Assembly (NCBI RefSeq): GCF_008370685.1
Contig: NZ_VTZU01000025.1
Span: 1 to 64,000, forward strand
DNA from: Aquimarina sp. RZ0
GTDB taxonomy: Bacteria; Bacteroidota; Bacteroidia; Flavobacteriales; Flavobacteriaceae
Length of the DNA: 64,000 bases
Reading direction: 5' to 3'
The position numbers and the translations under genes are program-made. Below, one piece after another: positions 18,006 to 27,430 of this stretch (position 1 is the first letter of the stretch; each line of letters starts with the position of its first letter). The notes beneath the pieces were generated by a model. It was not told the DNA's origin. It made no database searches and worked only from the letters and a program-made list of their open reading frames with translations.

Positions 18006-19296
18006 TTTACAATTAATTATTAAGAGAGAGTTTATTGCCCGTATTCGTAACAAAACCTTCGTTATAATGACCTTTTTGAGCCCCTTAATTGGGATTGGTA
18101 TGATGGGATTAGTTGGCTGGTTGGCTACTATGAGTAATGATGACATTAAACAAATAGCCTTTTATGATGAGACTGGACTTTTTATTTCTGATCTTTATGA
18201 TACCTCAGAGATAGATTATATTGATTATAGTAGTTTTAATCTGGAAGAAGCAAAAGATTCTGTTGTGTCCAAAAAACTATATGGGCTATTATATATACCC
18301 AAAAAACAATCTAATAGAGATCTGGCGGCATCCATTCAGTTTTATGCAGATGAGTCTCCTAGTCTCCCGATACTTAATGGTATTGAAAGAATAATAAGTA
18401 ATAAGTTAACAAAACAAAATTATAAGACAAAAGGATTGGATCTCTCTACAATTGAAGATTCCAGAGCACAGGTGAATATACAGATAGAGAATTTCTCTGG
18501 CGAAAAGACATCCAAAATGTCTAATTATATAAAAATGGGTTTTGGAGCCGCGATGGGATATTTTCTGATGATGTTTATTATTATCTATGGAAATATGGTT
18601 ATGCGATCAGTTATAGAAGAAAAAACAAACCGCATTATTGAGATTATAATTTCTTCAGTAAAACCTATGCAATTGATGATGGGGAAAATATTGGGAACTT
18701 CTTTTGCCGGAATTCTTCAGTTTTTCATATGGTTATTTCTAGGAGGTGTGCTTCTGGTGATTACGAATAGTGTTTTTGGAATTTCTCCTCAGCCAGTTGG
18801 AGTTGATACTTCTATGGTATTACAAGAAGGGAATCAACAAGAGATCCAGTTGATATTGCAAGATATTAGTAAACTACCTTTGCTAATGATTGTATTTTCG
18901 TTTTTTATATATTTTATAGGAGGATACTTCTTGTATAGTTCTATTTATGCAGCGATAGGAGCTGCCGTAGATAGCGAAACAGATTCTCAACAATTCATGA
19001 TGCCTATAATATTAATATTAATGTTAGGTGTATATGTAGGCTTTTTTGCAGTGATAGAAAATCCACATGGAACGGTTTCTACAGTGTTTTCTATGATACC
19101 TCTTACTTCTCCTATAGTGATGCTAATGAGAATACCGTTTGGAGTGCCATGGTGGCAGATTTCCATTTCAATCATCCTACTTGTAATAAATATTATATTT
19201 ATGGTATGGCTCGCTGGTAAGATATATAGAATTGGTATATTGATGTACGGTAAAAAACCAAGCTATAAAGAATTGTTTAAGTGGCTTAAATATTAA
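17998..19296 (+). CDS. ABC-2 type transporter permease (NatB-like)
   Basis: A 432-aa permease. One N-terminal helix (about 20-45) precedes a large extracytoplasmic domain (about 50-185), followed by five or six helices packed between 185 and 420. The segment EEKTNRIIEIIISSVKP (about residue 200) is the conserved cytoplasmic coupling region of this family. It overlaps the ATPase gene by 8 bp and the MscS-like gene starts one base after its stop, suggesting a three-gene operon. Likely exports an ion, a drug or an envelope component; the substrate cannot be told from sequence. Confidence 0.9.
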   Translation: MSNLQLIIKREFIARIRNKTFVIMTFLSPLIGIGMMGLVGWLATMSNDDIKQIAFYDETGLFISDLYDTSEIDYIDYSSFNLEEAKDSVVSKKLYGLLYIPKKQSNRDLAASIQFYADESPSLPILNGIERIISNKLTKQNYKTKGLDLSTIEDSRAQVNIQIENFSGEKTSKMSNYIKMGFGAAMGYFLMMFIIIYGNMVMRSVIEEKTNRIIEIIISSVKPMQLMMGKILGTSFAGILQFFIWLFLGGVLLVITNSVFGISPQPVGVDTSMVLQEGNQQEIQLILQDISKLPLLMIVFSFFIYFIGGYFLYSSIYAAIGAAVDSETDSQQFMMPIILILMLGVYVGFFAVIENPHGTVSTVFSMIPLTSPIVMLMRIPFGVPWWQISISIILLVINIIFMVWLAGKIYRIGILMYGKKPSYKELFKWLKY

Positions 19297-19297
19297 C

Positions 19298-20194
19298 ATG
19301 ACTCAGGAAGAGATTACAGAACAGGTAAAAGAGGTGATTCAAGAAAATGTTTGGGGTACAATCAAACATTTTTTGGAGTATGAAATTTTTCATTTTGGGT
19401 CAGATGAACATCCAATAGTTCTTACAGTTGGACTCCTGATATTTGTAGTTTTTATTTTATTCTTTACATCTTTTTTTCTTAAAACGATAAAAAAAATAGT
19501 AAACAGAAAGCTTAGAAATGAAGATAAATTAAAGTTTGCATCCATATTTTCATTTTCTAAATATTTTATCCACATTATTGTTGTATTAATTACTTTGGAT
19601 AGCATAGGATTTAATATTACAGCAATTTTTGCAGCGTCTGCGGCTTTATTAGTAGGAGTAGGTTTGGCTTTGCAAACACTGATCCAGGATATAATTTCAG
19701 GAATTTTTATCTTCATAGATCAGACCGTACACGTAGGTGATATTATAGAACTTGAGGGTAAAATAGGTAGAATAGAAGAGATTAAATTAAGGACTACCAG
19801 AGCGGTGACCATTGACAATAAAGTATTGATTATTCCGAATCATAAATATTTGACATCCACTTTATATAACTGGACACAAAATGGATCTGTTACCAGAGAA
19901 TCTATACAGATAGGTGTAGCATATGGTAGTGATACCAAATTGGTTAAGGAGTTGTTGATGGAGGTGGCATTAGCTAATAACAAAGTCATGAAAACTCCTG
20001 AGCCTCTTGTATTGTTTACAGATTTTGGAGATAGTGCATTGCATTTTAAATTGATATTTACTATGAATGATAGTTTTCAAGCATCTATTCCTAAGAGCGA
20101 AATAAGGTTTGAGATTGATCGTTTGTTCAAGGAGCATAACATTAGTATTCCATTTCCACAGAGAGAAATTACAATTGTTAAGCAAAAAGAGTAA
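19298..20194 (+). CDS. MscS-family mechanosensitive ion channel
   Basis: A 298-aa small-conductance mechanosensitive channel. After a short N-terminal region it has three transmembrane helices (about 40-60, 85-105, 110-140). The third is the Gly/Ala-rich pore helix AASAALLVGVGLALQ, followed by the MscS beta domain (FIDQTVHVGDIIELEG and IPNHKYLTSTLYNW). The channel opens under membrane tension to release solutes on osmotic downshock. It starts one base after the ABC permease stop, so it is likely co-transcribed with it. Confidence 0.92.
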   Translation: MTQEEITEQVKEVIQENVWGTIKHFLEYEIFHFGSDEHPIVLTVGLLIFVVFILFFTSFFLKTIKKIVNRKLRNEDKLKFASIFSFSKYFIHIIVVLITLDSIGFNITAIFAASAALLVGVGLALQTLIQDIISGIFIFIDQTVHVGDIIELEGKIGRIEEIKLRTTRAVTIDNKVLIIPNHKYLTSTLYNWTQNGSVTRESIQIGVAYGSDTKLVKELLMEVALANNKVMKTPEPLVLFTDFGDSALHFKLIFTMNDSFQASIPKSEIRFEIDRLFKEHNISIPFPQREITIVKQKE

Positions 20195-20219
20195 ATTAGT
20201 ATGCCCCAAGATGTGAGAT

Positions 20220-21119
20220 ATGAATTATAAAAGTCTGATAGTTATTTGTGTCTTGTATAGCTGTATTTCTAATACAATTAGATGTCAGGATACTAATTTG
20301 GCAAGGATAGAATATACATATCTTCCGCAATCAAAAAGTGATAATTTATACAACCGTTTTAGATTTTCTGGAAATTACCCTATCAAAATGGATGATAAAG
20401 GGACTTATTTGGTGCTATCTTTTGAATATCGTTTTAATAATCTGAATATAGAAGATGAAACAATTTTTGACAAAAAAGATGTAGGAGATTTTCAGACTTT
20501 TGGTTTTGAGTTGGGGTACACTTTTAAAATGCAAAATAATTGGAGGTTTGGTGCAAAATTGGGGACGCGATTATCATCAAATTTAGAAGGAAGCGGAATA
20601 GAAAGTGATGATTTCAGGTATACTGGTTCTGTATTTTTTGTAAAAAGTTATGGGGATAAAAATGCTCCCAAAATGGCACGACTTATTGTGGGACTAAGAT
20701 ATACTACTCCCGCAAGCCTTAATTTTCCCCTGCCAATTATTAATTATTCAAAGAGGTTTCATCCCAGTTGGTCTTATGCCGTTGGGACGCCCAAAACAAG
20801 TATTAAATATTTTTTTAGCGAAAAAAATACACTACAAGCATTTGTGGGATTGGATCGATTTTATGGTAATATTCAGGATAACAGAGTGTTTGTAGATACT
20901 AATGGAGAGACAAAAGTGGCAGAGAATGCCTCTATGCTAATCATTAATAGTGCACTGGGATATGAGTACTATTTTACGCAACACTTATTGTGGTTTGGGT
21001 ATGCAGGATATACATTGAGTAATGAGATTCGTTTACGCGATGGTAATCAGGAAAACGTATTAACAATTAATGATAGAAATACATTTTATTTTAGAAGTGG
21101 AATTAAACTAAAGTTATAA
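20220..21119 (+). CDS. outer-membrane beta-barrel protein, DUF6268-like
   Basis: A 299-aa secreted protein with a signal peptide (cleavage near ISNTIRC/Q, residues 20-24) and a succession of alternating hydrophobic/aromatic strands typical of an outer-membrane barrel (for example YLVLSFEYRFNNL, FGFELGYTF, YEYYFTQHLLWFGYAGY). The last strand ends in a basic/hydrophobic stretch (FRSGIKLKL) rather than a terminal Phe. I think it resembles DUF6268-type barrels of Bacteroidota, with modest confidence. Its stop codon overlaps the start of the sigma-54 activator by one base (TAATG), so the two are translationally coupled. Confidence 0.65.
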   Translation: MNYKSLIVICVLYSCISNTIRCQDTNLARIEYTYLPQSKSDNLYNRFRFSGNYPIKMDDKGTYLVLSFEYRFNNLNIEDETIFDKKDVGDFQTFGFELGYTFKMQNNWRFGAKLGTRLSSNLEGSGIESDDFRYTGSVFFVKSYGDKNAPKMARLIVGLRYTTPASLNFPLPIINYSKRFHPSWSYAVGTPKTSIKYFFSEKNTLQAFVGLDRFYGNIQDNRVFVDTNGETKVAENASMLIINSALGYEYYFTQHLLWFGYAGYTLSNEIRLRDGNQENVLTINDRNTFYFRSGIKLKL

Positions 21120-22282
21120 TGGCAAAAATATTGGTTATAGAAGACGAGGCTGCAATCAGGAGAGTTCTTATAAAAATACTATCAGAAGAAAATGATAAGT
21201 ATGAAGTATCTGAGGCAGAAGATGGATTAGTAGGTATCGAAAAAATCAAAGCAGATGATTATGATTTGGTATTATGTGATATCAAAATGCCTAAAATGGA
21301 TGGAGTAGAGGTATTAGAAGCTGTTAAGAAAATCAAACCGGAGATTCCTATGATTATGATTTCTGGTCATGGAGATTTAGATACGGCAGTAAATACAATG
21401 CGATTAGGAGCCTTTGATTATATTTCTAAACCCCCAGACCTGAATCGGTTATTGAACACAGTTCGTAATGCACTGGATCGAAAAGAATTGGTAGTAGAGA
21501 ATAAGATGCTTAAAAAGAAAGTGTCCAAAAACTATGAAATGATCGGTGAATCTCCTGCAATTTCTGATATAAAAGAAATGATAGAAAAAGTAGCAGCAAC
21601 AGATGCTCGCGTATTTATTACAGGCCCTAATGGAACAGGTAAGGAATTAGTAGCGCACTGGATTCATCAAAAAAGTGAACGCTCAAAGGGACCAATGATT
21701 GAAGTAAACTGTGCTGCAATCCCTGGAGAATTAATAGAAAGTGAACTTTTTGGTCATGTAAAAGGAGCCTTTACCTCAGCTAATAAAGACCGTGCGGGTA
21801 AGTTTGAAGCAGCTAATGGAGGAACTATATTTCTGGATGAAATAGGAGATATGAGTCTTTCGGCTCAGGCCAAAGTATTAAGAGCTTTGCAGGAAAATAA
21901 GATACAACGTGTAGGTAATGATAAAGATATTAAAGTGGATGTTCGTGTAATTGCGGCAACTAATAAAGACCTTAAAAAAGAAATAGCTGACAATAAATTC
22001 AGAGAAGATCTATATCACAGACTCGCTGTTATTTTGATCAAAGTTCCTGCCCTGAATGACAGGAGAGAGGACATCCCATTATTAGTAGATTATTTTACAA
22101 AAAAGATAACAAGCGAACAAGGATCTCCAACAAAGACATTTTCAGAAAAAGCAATAAAGCAGTTACAGCAATATGATTGGACAGGAAATATAAGAGAATT
22201 GCGTAATGTTGTAGAGAGGTTAATTATTCTTGGAGGCAAAGAAGTAAGCGAGGAGGATGTTAAACTTTTTGCAGCCAAGTAA
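21119..22282 (+). CDS. NtrC-like sigma-54 activator without a DNA-binding domain
   Basis: A 387-aa response regulator. The receiver domain (1-120) has the phospho-acceptor Asp54 (LCDIKMPKMDG). The AAA+ domain (about 140-385) has a Walker A loop GPNGTGKE (169-176, usually GETGTGKE) and the sigma-54-contacting GAFTSA loop (216-221). GGTIFLDEIGD, RVIAATNKDL and the Arg-finger region follow. The protein ends at VKLFAAK right after the AAA+ lid, so the Fis-type helix-turn-helix of NtrC is absent. Such activators can work from solution at sigma-54 promoters. One-base overlap with the upstream barrel gene. Two related barrel genes follow. Confidence 0.9.
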   Translation: MAKILVIEDEAAIRRVLIKILSEENDKYEVSEAEDGLVGIEKIKADDYDLVLCDIKMPKMDGVEVLEAVKKIKPEIPMIMISGHGDLDTAVNTMRLGAFDYISKPPDLNRLLNTVRNALDRKELVVENKMLKKKVSKNYEMIGESPAISDIKEMIEKVAATDARVFITGPNGTGKELVAHWIHQKSERSKGPMIEVNCAAIPGELIESELFGHVKGAFTSANKDRAGKFEAANGGTIFLDEIGDMSLSAQAKVLRALQENKIQRVGNDKDIKVDVRVIAATNKDLKKEIADNKFREDLYHRLAVILIKVPALNDRREDIPLLVDYFTKKITSEQGSPTKTFSEKAIKQLQQYDWTGNIRELRNVVERLIILGGKEVSEEDVKLFAAK

Positions 22283-22330
22283 GTAGAATTCTTATCTTGC
22301 GACTTACAGACAATGTATTTTTACCCCAAA

Positions 22331-22852
22331 ATGAATCGAATTCTATTTTTTATACTTTGGTATTGCATTTCATTTACCGCATCATCACAATATGAACCGG
22401 GAGCTATTAATTATGGTCTTGTGGCTACAAAGAGTTTTGGTTTTGTAAATGAGATAGGAGCAGGAGTAAGACTCGAATATGCTAAGAATTGTTATACAAC
22501 GTTTCTGGGAGAATATAATAGATCTTTCTCTGTCGGGAGAGAAGAAGATATAGAAGGCTATAACGAGTTGGGATTAAGTGTTAATCTAATTCTTTTTAAC
22601 TGGTATCCTACGACAATTACGGCGGGTATTGGTTATATAGGAAATGATTCCTCAATATTCGAAACTATAGAAGAAGAGGCTTTTCTTGCTTTTAGAACAG
22701 GAAATTTTAACCATGGATCGCAGATTAAATTAAGAGCGTTACATCAAGTGTCAATACCGGTTCATATTTTTGCAGAACTCAATATAAAAAGCTTAGGGAG
22801 ACGATATGATACATTTCTTATTGGATTTAGTTATGATTTTGATGCAGAATAA
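22331..22852 (+). CDS. secreted beta-barrel-like protein, paralogue 1
   Basis: About 173 aa from the ATG at 22331 (an in-frame ATG at 22313 would add MYFYPK, less fitting ahead of a signal peptide). The start MNRILFFILWYCISFTASSQ is a good signal peptide. The mature part has repeated amphipathic strands ending in FLIGFSYDFDAE, suggesting a small outer-membrane or periplasmic barrel. It is a clear paralogue of the next gene: both share YE-G-x-(I/V)-(N/D)-(Y/F)-G near the start, Y-GEYNR, GIGY-GND and HIFAELN-KS-G-RYDTF. No family name recognised. It lies 48 bp after the sigma-54 activator. Confidence 0.7.
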   Translation: MNRILFFILWYCISFTASSQYEPGAINYGLVATKSFGFVNEIGAGVRLEYAKNCYTTFLGEYNRSFSVGREEDIEGYNELGLSVNLILFNWYPTTITAGIGYIGNDSSIFETIEEEAFLAFRTGNFNHGSQIKLRALHQVSIPVHIFAELNIKSLGRRYDTFLIGFSYDFDAE

Positions 22853-22856
22853 TTCT

Positions 22857-22864
22857 TAATTTTG
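22857..22864 (+). promoter_or_regulatory. TAnnTTTG promoter box for paralogue 2
   Basis: TAATTTTG lies five bases after the stop of paralogue 1 and would start transcription near 22871. It supports a start codon at 22892 or 22901 and suggests the second paralogue can be expressed separately. Confidence 0.4.
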
Positions 22865-22891
22865 CATACTCGTAAAAACAAATTATTCGAC

Positions 22892-23410
22892 GTGAAAAAA
22901 ATGTTCCTTCTCATTGCTTTATTTTCAGCATACGCTATGTTTTCTCAGCAATACGAGAGCGGAAGCGTAGATTTTGGCGTAGGAGCAGTTATTAGTGTTG
23001 GTCTTCAGGAAGAAGTTGGTTTTGATATTAGATTTCAATACACATCACCAACACAAAAGACAACATATATAGGAGAATACAATCGATATTTTATAAAAGA
23101 ATTCGAGAATACAGAAGTATATAATGAACTTGCATTTTCGTATAATATAAGGTTAATTCATTGGGAGACGTTAAGTATTACAGGAGGTATAGGTTATGTA
23201 GGTAATGATTATCGGGTTTTGGCTAGAGCAGAAGATACTTCTAATTTGTTTTTTTCTACAGGAGATATTAATCACGGTGCAGCACTGAAATTTAGAGGGA
23301 TCTATAATATTACTACTCCCATACATATATTTGCAGAGTTAAACTTAAAAAGTTTTGGGAAGCGTTATGATACCTTTGCCTTTGGTCTTACCTATTCTTT
23401 AGGGATTTAA
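22892..23410 (+). CDS. secreted beta-barrel-like protein, paralogue 2
   Basis: About 172 aa if started at GTG 22892 (or ATG 22901). A longer reading from TTG 22862 is unlikely because that codon falls within a TAATTTTG promoter box (22857-22864) and precedes the signal peptide with charged residues. The signal peptide is MFLLIALFSAYAMFSQ. Strong similarity to the preceding gene across the whole length indicates a tandem duplication. Strand-rich sequence ending FAFGLTYSLGI suggests an outer-membrane barrel. Function unknown. Confidence 0.7.
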   Translation: MKKMFLLIALFSAYAMFSQQYESGSVDFGVGAVISVGLQEEVGFDIRFQYTSPTQKTTYIGEYNRYFIKEFENTEVYNELAFSYNIRLIHWETLSITGGIGYVGNDYRVLARAEDTSNLFFSTGDINHGAALKFRGIYNITTPIHIFAELNLKSFGKRYDTFAFGLTYSLGI

Positions 23411-23485
23411 ACTTCCTTAACACTTTTATTTTTTCTTCAATCCAAAACTTTAGTATCTTTCCAAGATCAAGATATATCGAGCACT

Positions 23486-24364
23486 ATGAATAACATAAAT
23501 CATGAAGATTTTAAAGTTTCTCAATCTATAGCGTTGTCAAAAATAGCAACTACTTATGACTTGGGAGCTAGCGAAAAGAAAATTGAGAAAGAACTCGAAG
23601 AAGTTAGAGAGAAACTCGGGAAGTTTCAGGATACGATTTATGCTCATGATAAATACGCAATATTGATTTGCCTTCAGGGTATGGATACAGCTGGAAAGGA
23701 CAGTTTGATTCGGGAGGTTTTTAAAGATTTTAATACGCGAGGAATTGTTGTTCATAGTTTTAAGGTGCCTACAGAGTTGGAGAAAAGTCACGACTATTTA
23801 TGGAGACATTATATCGCCTTGCCTCAACGCGGTAGGTTTTCAGTCTTTAATAGAACACATTATGAGAATGTTTTGGTTACAAGAGTGCATCCTGAATATA
23901 TTATGGGCGAAAACCTTCCTGATATTAATTCGGTAGAAGATATTGATGATGTATTTTGGGAAAAACGTTTTGAACAAATAAGAAATTTTGAAAAACATAT
24001 TGCAGAAAATGGAACTTTGATTTATAAATTTTATCTACATATCTCTAAAGAAGAACAAAAAAATCGACTCCTCAGAAGATTAGAAAAAAGAGAAAAAAAT
24101 TGGAAATTCTCTAAAGGAGATCTCAAAGAGCGAAAACTTTGGGATAAGTATCAACTCTACTATGAAGATGCAATTAATAAAACATCCTTGTCACATGCTC
24201 CCTGGTATGTTATTCCGGCTGATGATAAACCGACTGCCAGGTATATTGTAGCAAAAACACTGTATGACACCTTAAAAGCCTTTGATGATATTAGAGAGCC
24301 AGAGTTGGACAAAGAAACGCAATCGAACCTGGAGATGTACAAACGACAGTTAGAAAATGAATAA
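23486..24364 (+). CDS. polyphosphate kinase 2 (PPK2) family, class III-like
   Basis: A 292-aa polyphosphate:nucleotide phosphotransferase. The P-loop reads GMDTAGKDS (about residues 69-77) with a lid-associated VFNRTHYENVLVTRVHP block carrying the Walker B-like NR-x-x-YE motif. Sequence style (FKVPTELEKSHDYLWR) matches the class III/PPK2_rel_1 branch, which phosphorylates AMP and ADP using polyphosphate. That subclass assignment is from memory of the motif pattern and is less sure than the family. Cytoplasmic. It stands 75 bp after the barrel paralogue and 36 bp before the M28 peptidase. Confidence 0.88.
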   Translation: MNNINHEDFKVSQSIALSKIATTYDLGASEKKIEKELEEVREKLGKFQDTIYAHDKYAILICLQGMDTAGKDSLIREVFKDFNTRGIVVHSFKVPTELEKSHDYLWRHYIALPQRGRFSVFNRTHYENVLVTRVHPEYIMGENLPDINSVEDIDDVFWEKRFEQIRNFEKHIAENGTLIYKFYLHISKEEQKNRLLRRLEKREKNWKFSKGDLKERKLWDKYQLYYEDAINKTSLSHAPWYVIPADDKPTARYIVAKTLYDTLKAFDDIREPELDKETQSNLEMYKRQLENE

Positions 24365-24400
24365 TAACATAATTTAAGAACTATTACTAAAAATTTTTCT

Positions 24401-25789
24401 GTGAAAAATCTATCCCTCACTATTTTAATACTTATATCTTTTAATAGCTTTGCTCAAGTAGATATAGTAAAAGAAGACTCTATAGCAATCAAGAAATTTT
24501 ACAATACTTCATTATTAGAAGGTAAGAGTTATGCTTGGTTAGATCACTTATCAAATCAGATTGGAGCAAGGTTGTCCGGTTCTTTAAATGCTCAAAAAGC
24601 AGTAGAGTGGACAGAAAAAGAACTCAAAGCGATAGGGCTAGACAAAGTATGGTTGCAATCAGTAATGGTTCCTAAATGGACACGAGGTGTTACAGAGTTC
24701 GCATATATAGAAACAGAACCGGGAAAATCTACGAATGTACCTATTTGCGCACTTGGTGGATCGGTTCCTACTCCTATTGGAGGTATAAAGGCTTCGATAA
24801 TAGAGGTTCAGAATTTTGAAGATCTTCGTGAATTAGGAACTTCGGGAGTAGAAGGAAAAATAGTGTTTTTTAATCGACCGATGCAAGCAGATTTAATCAA
24901 CACTTTTGAAGCATATGGAGGATGTGTGGATCAGAGATATTCTGGAGCTGCCGAAGCTGCAAAATTTGGAGCTGTCGGTGTATTAGTGCGTTCTATGAAT
25001 CTGCGACTCGATGATTTTCCGCATACGGGGGCTATGAGTTATGGCAATTTGACAAATATTGAAAAAATACCGGCGGCAGCTATAAGTACTAATGGAGCAA
25101 ACTTATTAAGTTCAATGCTTAAGCTAAACCCCAAGATTAAATTTTTAATGAATATGAATTGCCGTAGTTGGAAAGATGTGGAGTCTTTTAATGTGATCGG
25201 AGAAATTACAGGGACTGAGTTTCCTAAGGAATACATGGTCGTTGGAGGGCATTTGGACTCTTGGGATCTGGGGGATGGGTCTCATGATGATGGGGCAGGT
25301 GTAGTACAATCTATGGAAGTACTTAGATTGTTCAAGGAGACTGGATATAAGCCCAAAAGATCAATTCGTGTAGTTCTGTTTATGAATGAAGAAAATGGAT
25401 TAAGAGGAGGAAAGAAATATGCAAAAGCTGCTCAGAATAAAGGAGAAAATCATGTTTTTGCATTAGAGAGTGATGCTGGCGGTTTTACGCCCAGAGGTTT
25501 TTCTTTTGATTGTAGTGATCAGAATATTTCACAAGTTCATAGTTGGAAACCTCTTTTCGAACCGTATCTCATACACTATTTTGTAAAAGGGGGAAGTGGA
25601 GCAGATATTGGTCCTCTAAAAAAAGAAGGGATGGTTTTAGCAGGATTGCGTCCAGACTCACAGCGATATTTTGATTATCATCATGCCAAAAATGATATAT
25701 TTGATGCCATTAATAAAAGAGAATTAGAATTGGGAGCAGCTACGATGACTAGTTTAGTATATCTCTTTGATAAATATGGGGTAAAGTAG
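24401..25789 (+). CDS. secreted M28-family metallopeptidase
   Basis: A 462-aa zinc exopeptidase with a GTG start and a signal peptide (NSFAQ, cleavage near residue 18). A PA (protease-associated) insert spans about 130-260. The M28 catalytic domain follows, with VVGGHLDSWDLG (metal His and Asp), SHDDGAG (bridging Asp), MNEENGLRGG (general base Glu plus metal Glu), ALESDAGG and a final HHAKND His. Likely an aminopeptidase or carboxypeptidase acting in the periplasm or outside. It is the last gene before the 2.3-kb gene-free region that precedes the cellulase locus. Confidence 0.9.
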   Translation: MKNLSLTILILISFNSFAQVDIVKEDSIAIKKFYNTSLLEGKSYAWLDHLSNQIGARLSGSLNAQKAVEWTEKELKAIGLDKVWLQSVMVPKWTRGVTEFAYIETEPGKSTNVPICALGGSVPTPIGGIKASIIEVQNFEDLRELGTSGVEGKIVFFNRPMQADLINTFEAYGGCVDQRYSGAAEAAKFGAVGVLVRSMNLRLDDFPHTGAMSYGNLTNIEKIPAAAISTNGANLLSSMLKLNPKIKFLMNMNCRSWKDVESFNVIGEITGTEFPKEYMVVGGHLDSWDLGDGSHDDGAGVVQSMEVLRLFKETGYKPKRSIRVVLFMNEENGLRGGKKYAKAAQNKGENHVFALESDAGGFTPRGFSFDCSDQNISQVHSWKPLFEPYLIHYFVKGGSGADIGPLKKEGMVLAGLRPDSQRYFDYHHAKNDIFDAINKRELELGAATMTSLVYLFDKYGVK

Positions 25790-26126
25790 ACTTTTGTGTT
25801 GATGTACAATCAAATGTTTGATTAGAATACTCTTTAATAAGATAAATAGTTGATAATAAACGTTAAATTTTTCTTATGTCCGTTTTGAAAAACGATGAAT
25901 AGAAGATTCTGCCGTGAATCAAAGTATTCGTTTTTGCTATTCCCAAGAAGTTAAAGAATAGTTCAATTAGCGATATTGAAAGCCCAATTGAAAATCCAAT
26001 GGGATTATTATTTCTGGTAAAAAATCACTACTATAAATTACTCTTTTCGTTTATATCTTAAAATAGAAAGATGCTGTAACGATGCCTTAGTTTTCTTTTT
26101 AGTACAAACAAAAATAGTTGCTTTTT
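25790..26126. other. gene-free stretch after the M28 peptidase
   Basis: AT-rich, no ORF of note. A weak hairpin (AATCAAA/TTTGATT, 25809-25824) could end the M28 transcript but lacks a T-run. First part of a 2.3-kb gap. Confidence 0.4.
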
Positions 26127-26288
26127 ATACGATTTGTGATTAAAAAATTCGTATAAATTCATTGAATTATTTTTTCTTTATGCAAGGCAAAAAAATCAAG
26201 CATAGCTATAGCTACGGTTTATTTTTTAAACGAAGTAGAAAGGAAAAAGAAACGATGAATATGCGAAATTTTTAGTTATAAATCGTAT
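26127..26288. repeat. 162-bp palindromic MITE-like element, copy B
   Basis: Reads identical to copy A (2152-2313) over all 162 bp and has the same orientation, 24 kb away. The surroundings are unrelated, so the boundary is sharp at ATACGATTT and AAATCGTAT. Perfect identity between distant copies implies recent mobility or gene conversion. Confidence 0.85.
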
Positions 26289-27430
26289 TATTTGAATCTT
26301 TTATAACCAGGTGTTATAAAGTATTTTATCAAGCTAATCGAAGCAAAAAAGGAATTGTAATTAGGTGTTCTTAAAAACCATTTCCTGCCTTATAACCTGA
26401 TTTTTAGATTATTAACATAGAAGATTGAAAACCGTCAATTATTGGAGATCCAATAAAAATTTCATTCATTGTTTAAACTGACATACACAGAAAAATGTTA
26501 TCAGAATAGCCAAAGAATTAGGAATTTCAATTGTTTATAATCCAATTCTCAAAATGATAGTATTATCGGCTAAATCAAAAAGGAATAGTTTTAGTGGGTA
26601 ATATTATCTGAGAACTCATATTATAGATGTCCGCGTTGCTACAATGTAAATATTCGACCATACATAATGCGACTATTGATTAAATTATTGCTCTATATGG
26701 TGAATATTAAACATGAATATTAGGAGTTATATTTTTTTTAAAACCTGTAATTATAGCGATGCCAAGTTCAAGTTAGAAATGATATTAATAAATATTCGCC
26801 ATCTTTTTAACGAAAAGATATAGAAAAAATAATATCATAAATTCAATAAATATTCTTTTTTAATATATACTTGACAAGTATTTTATCTGATATTGTAGAT
26901 GTAATCATGATTTAATGTAAGTTGTTTCTTGTTTAATTATTTAACAGTTTTAAGAAAATTTTGGTAATATTTTAAATGTAAATTTGAGTTTATGATAAAT
27001 TTATATATGGTTTTACCGTATAAAAAGTTCTGTTTTTTTGTAAAAAATATAAATTCATCCTCAATTCCTTTCTTTTTTTTCTTATCATCATCTTAACATA
27101 AGAATATTTACCTTTTTTTATTTAGTAAAGAATATGAGAGTTTTATTTCTTAAGAAGTGCGGAAAATAAGGATGTTACAAGTAGCTTTTTTAAATGTTAG
27201 TATATATTAATTGATGTTTGTTAAGAGTTATTTAAGTGCTCTTGTATCTCCGTTTACTAAGCACATATCATAACTTTACTAAACTGTTGAGCGATATTAT
27301 TCTATTACAAAGCAAAAAAGGAAACCGAGTTTGTGCAGAAGAGAATATCGATAAAACGTAAATGTAAACATCAACTAATGTCATATCAGGCACTTACCCA
27401 ATTTTATGTGTGATATGGTTTTTGATTATT
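26289..27430. other. gene-free AT-rich stretch
   Basis: About 1.1 kb with no ORF that resembles a gene and no RNA I recognise. It may contain decayed coding sequence or distal regulatory sequence for the cellulase locus, but I see no specific motif. Confidence 0.4.

Noticed and set aside
22313..22330. Upstream ATG for barrel paralogue 1
   Set aside because: It would put MYFYPK ahead of a clean signal peptide; ATG 22331 fits better.
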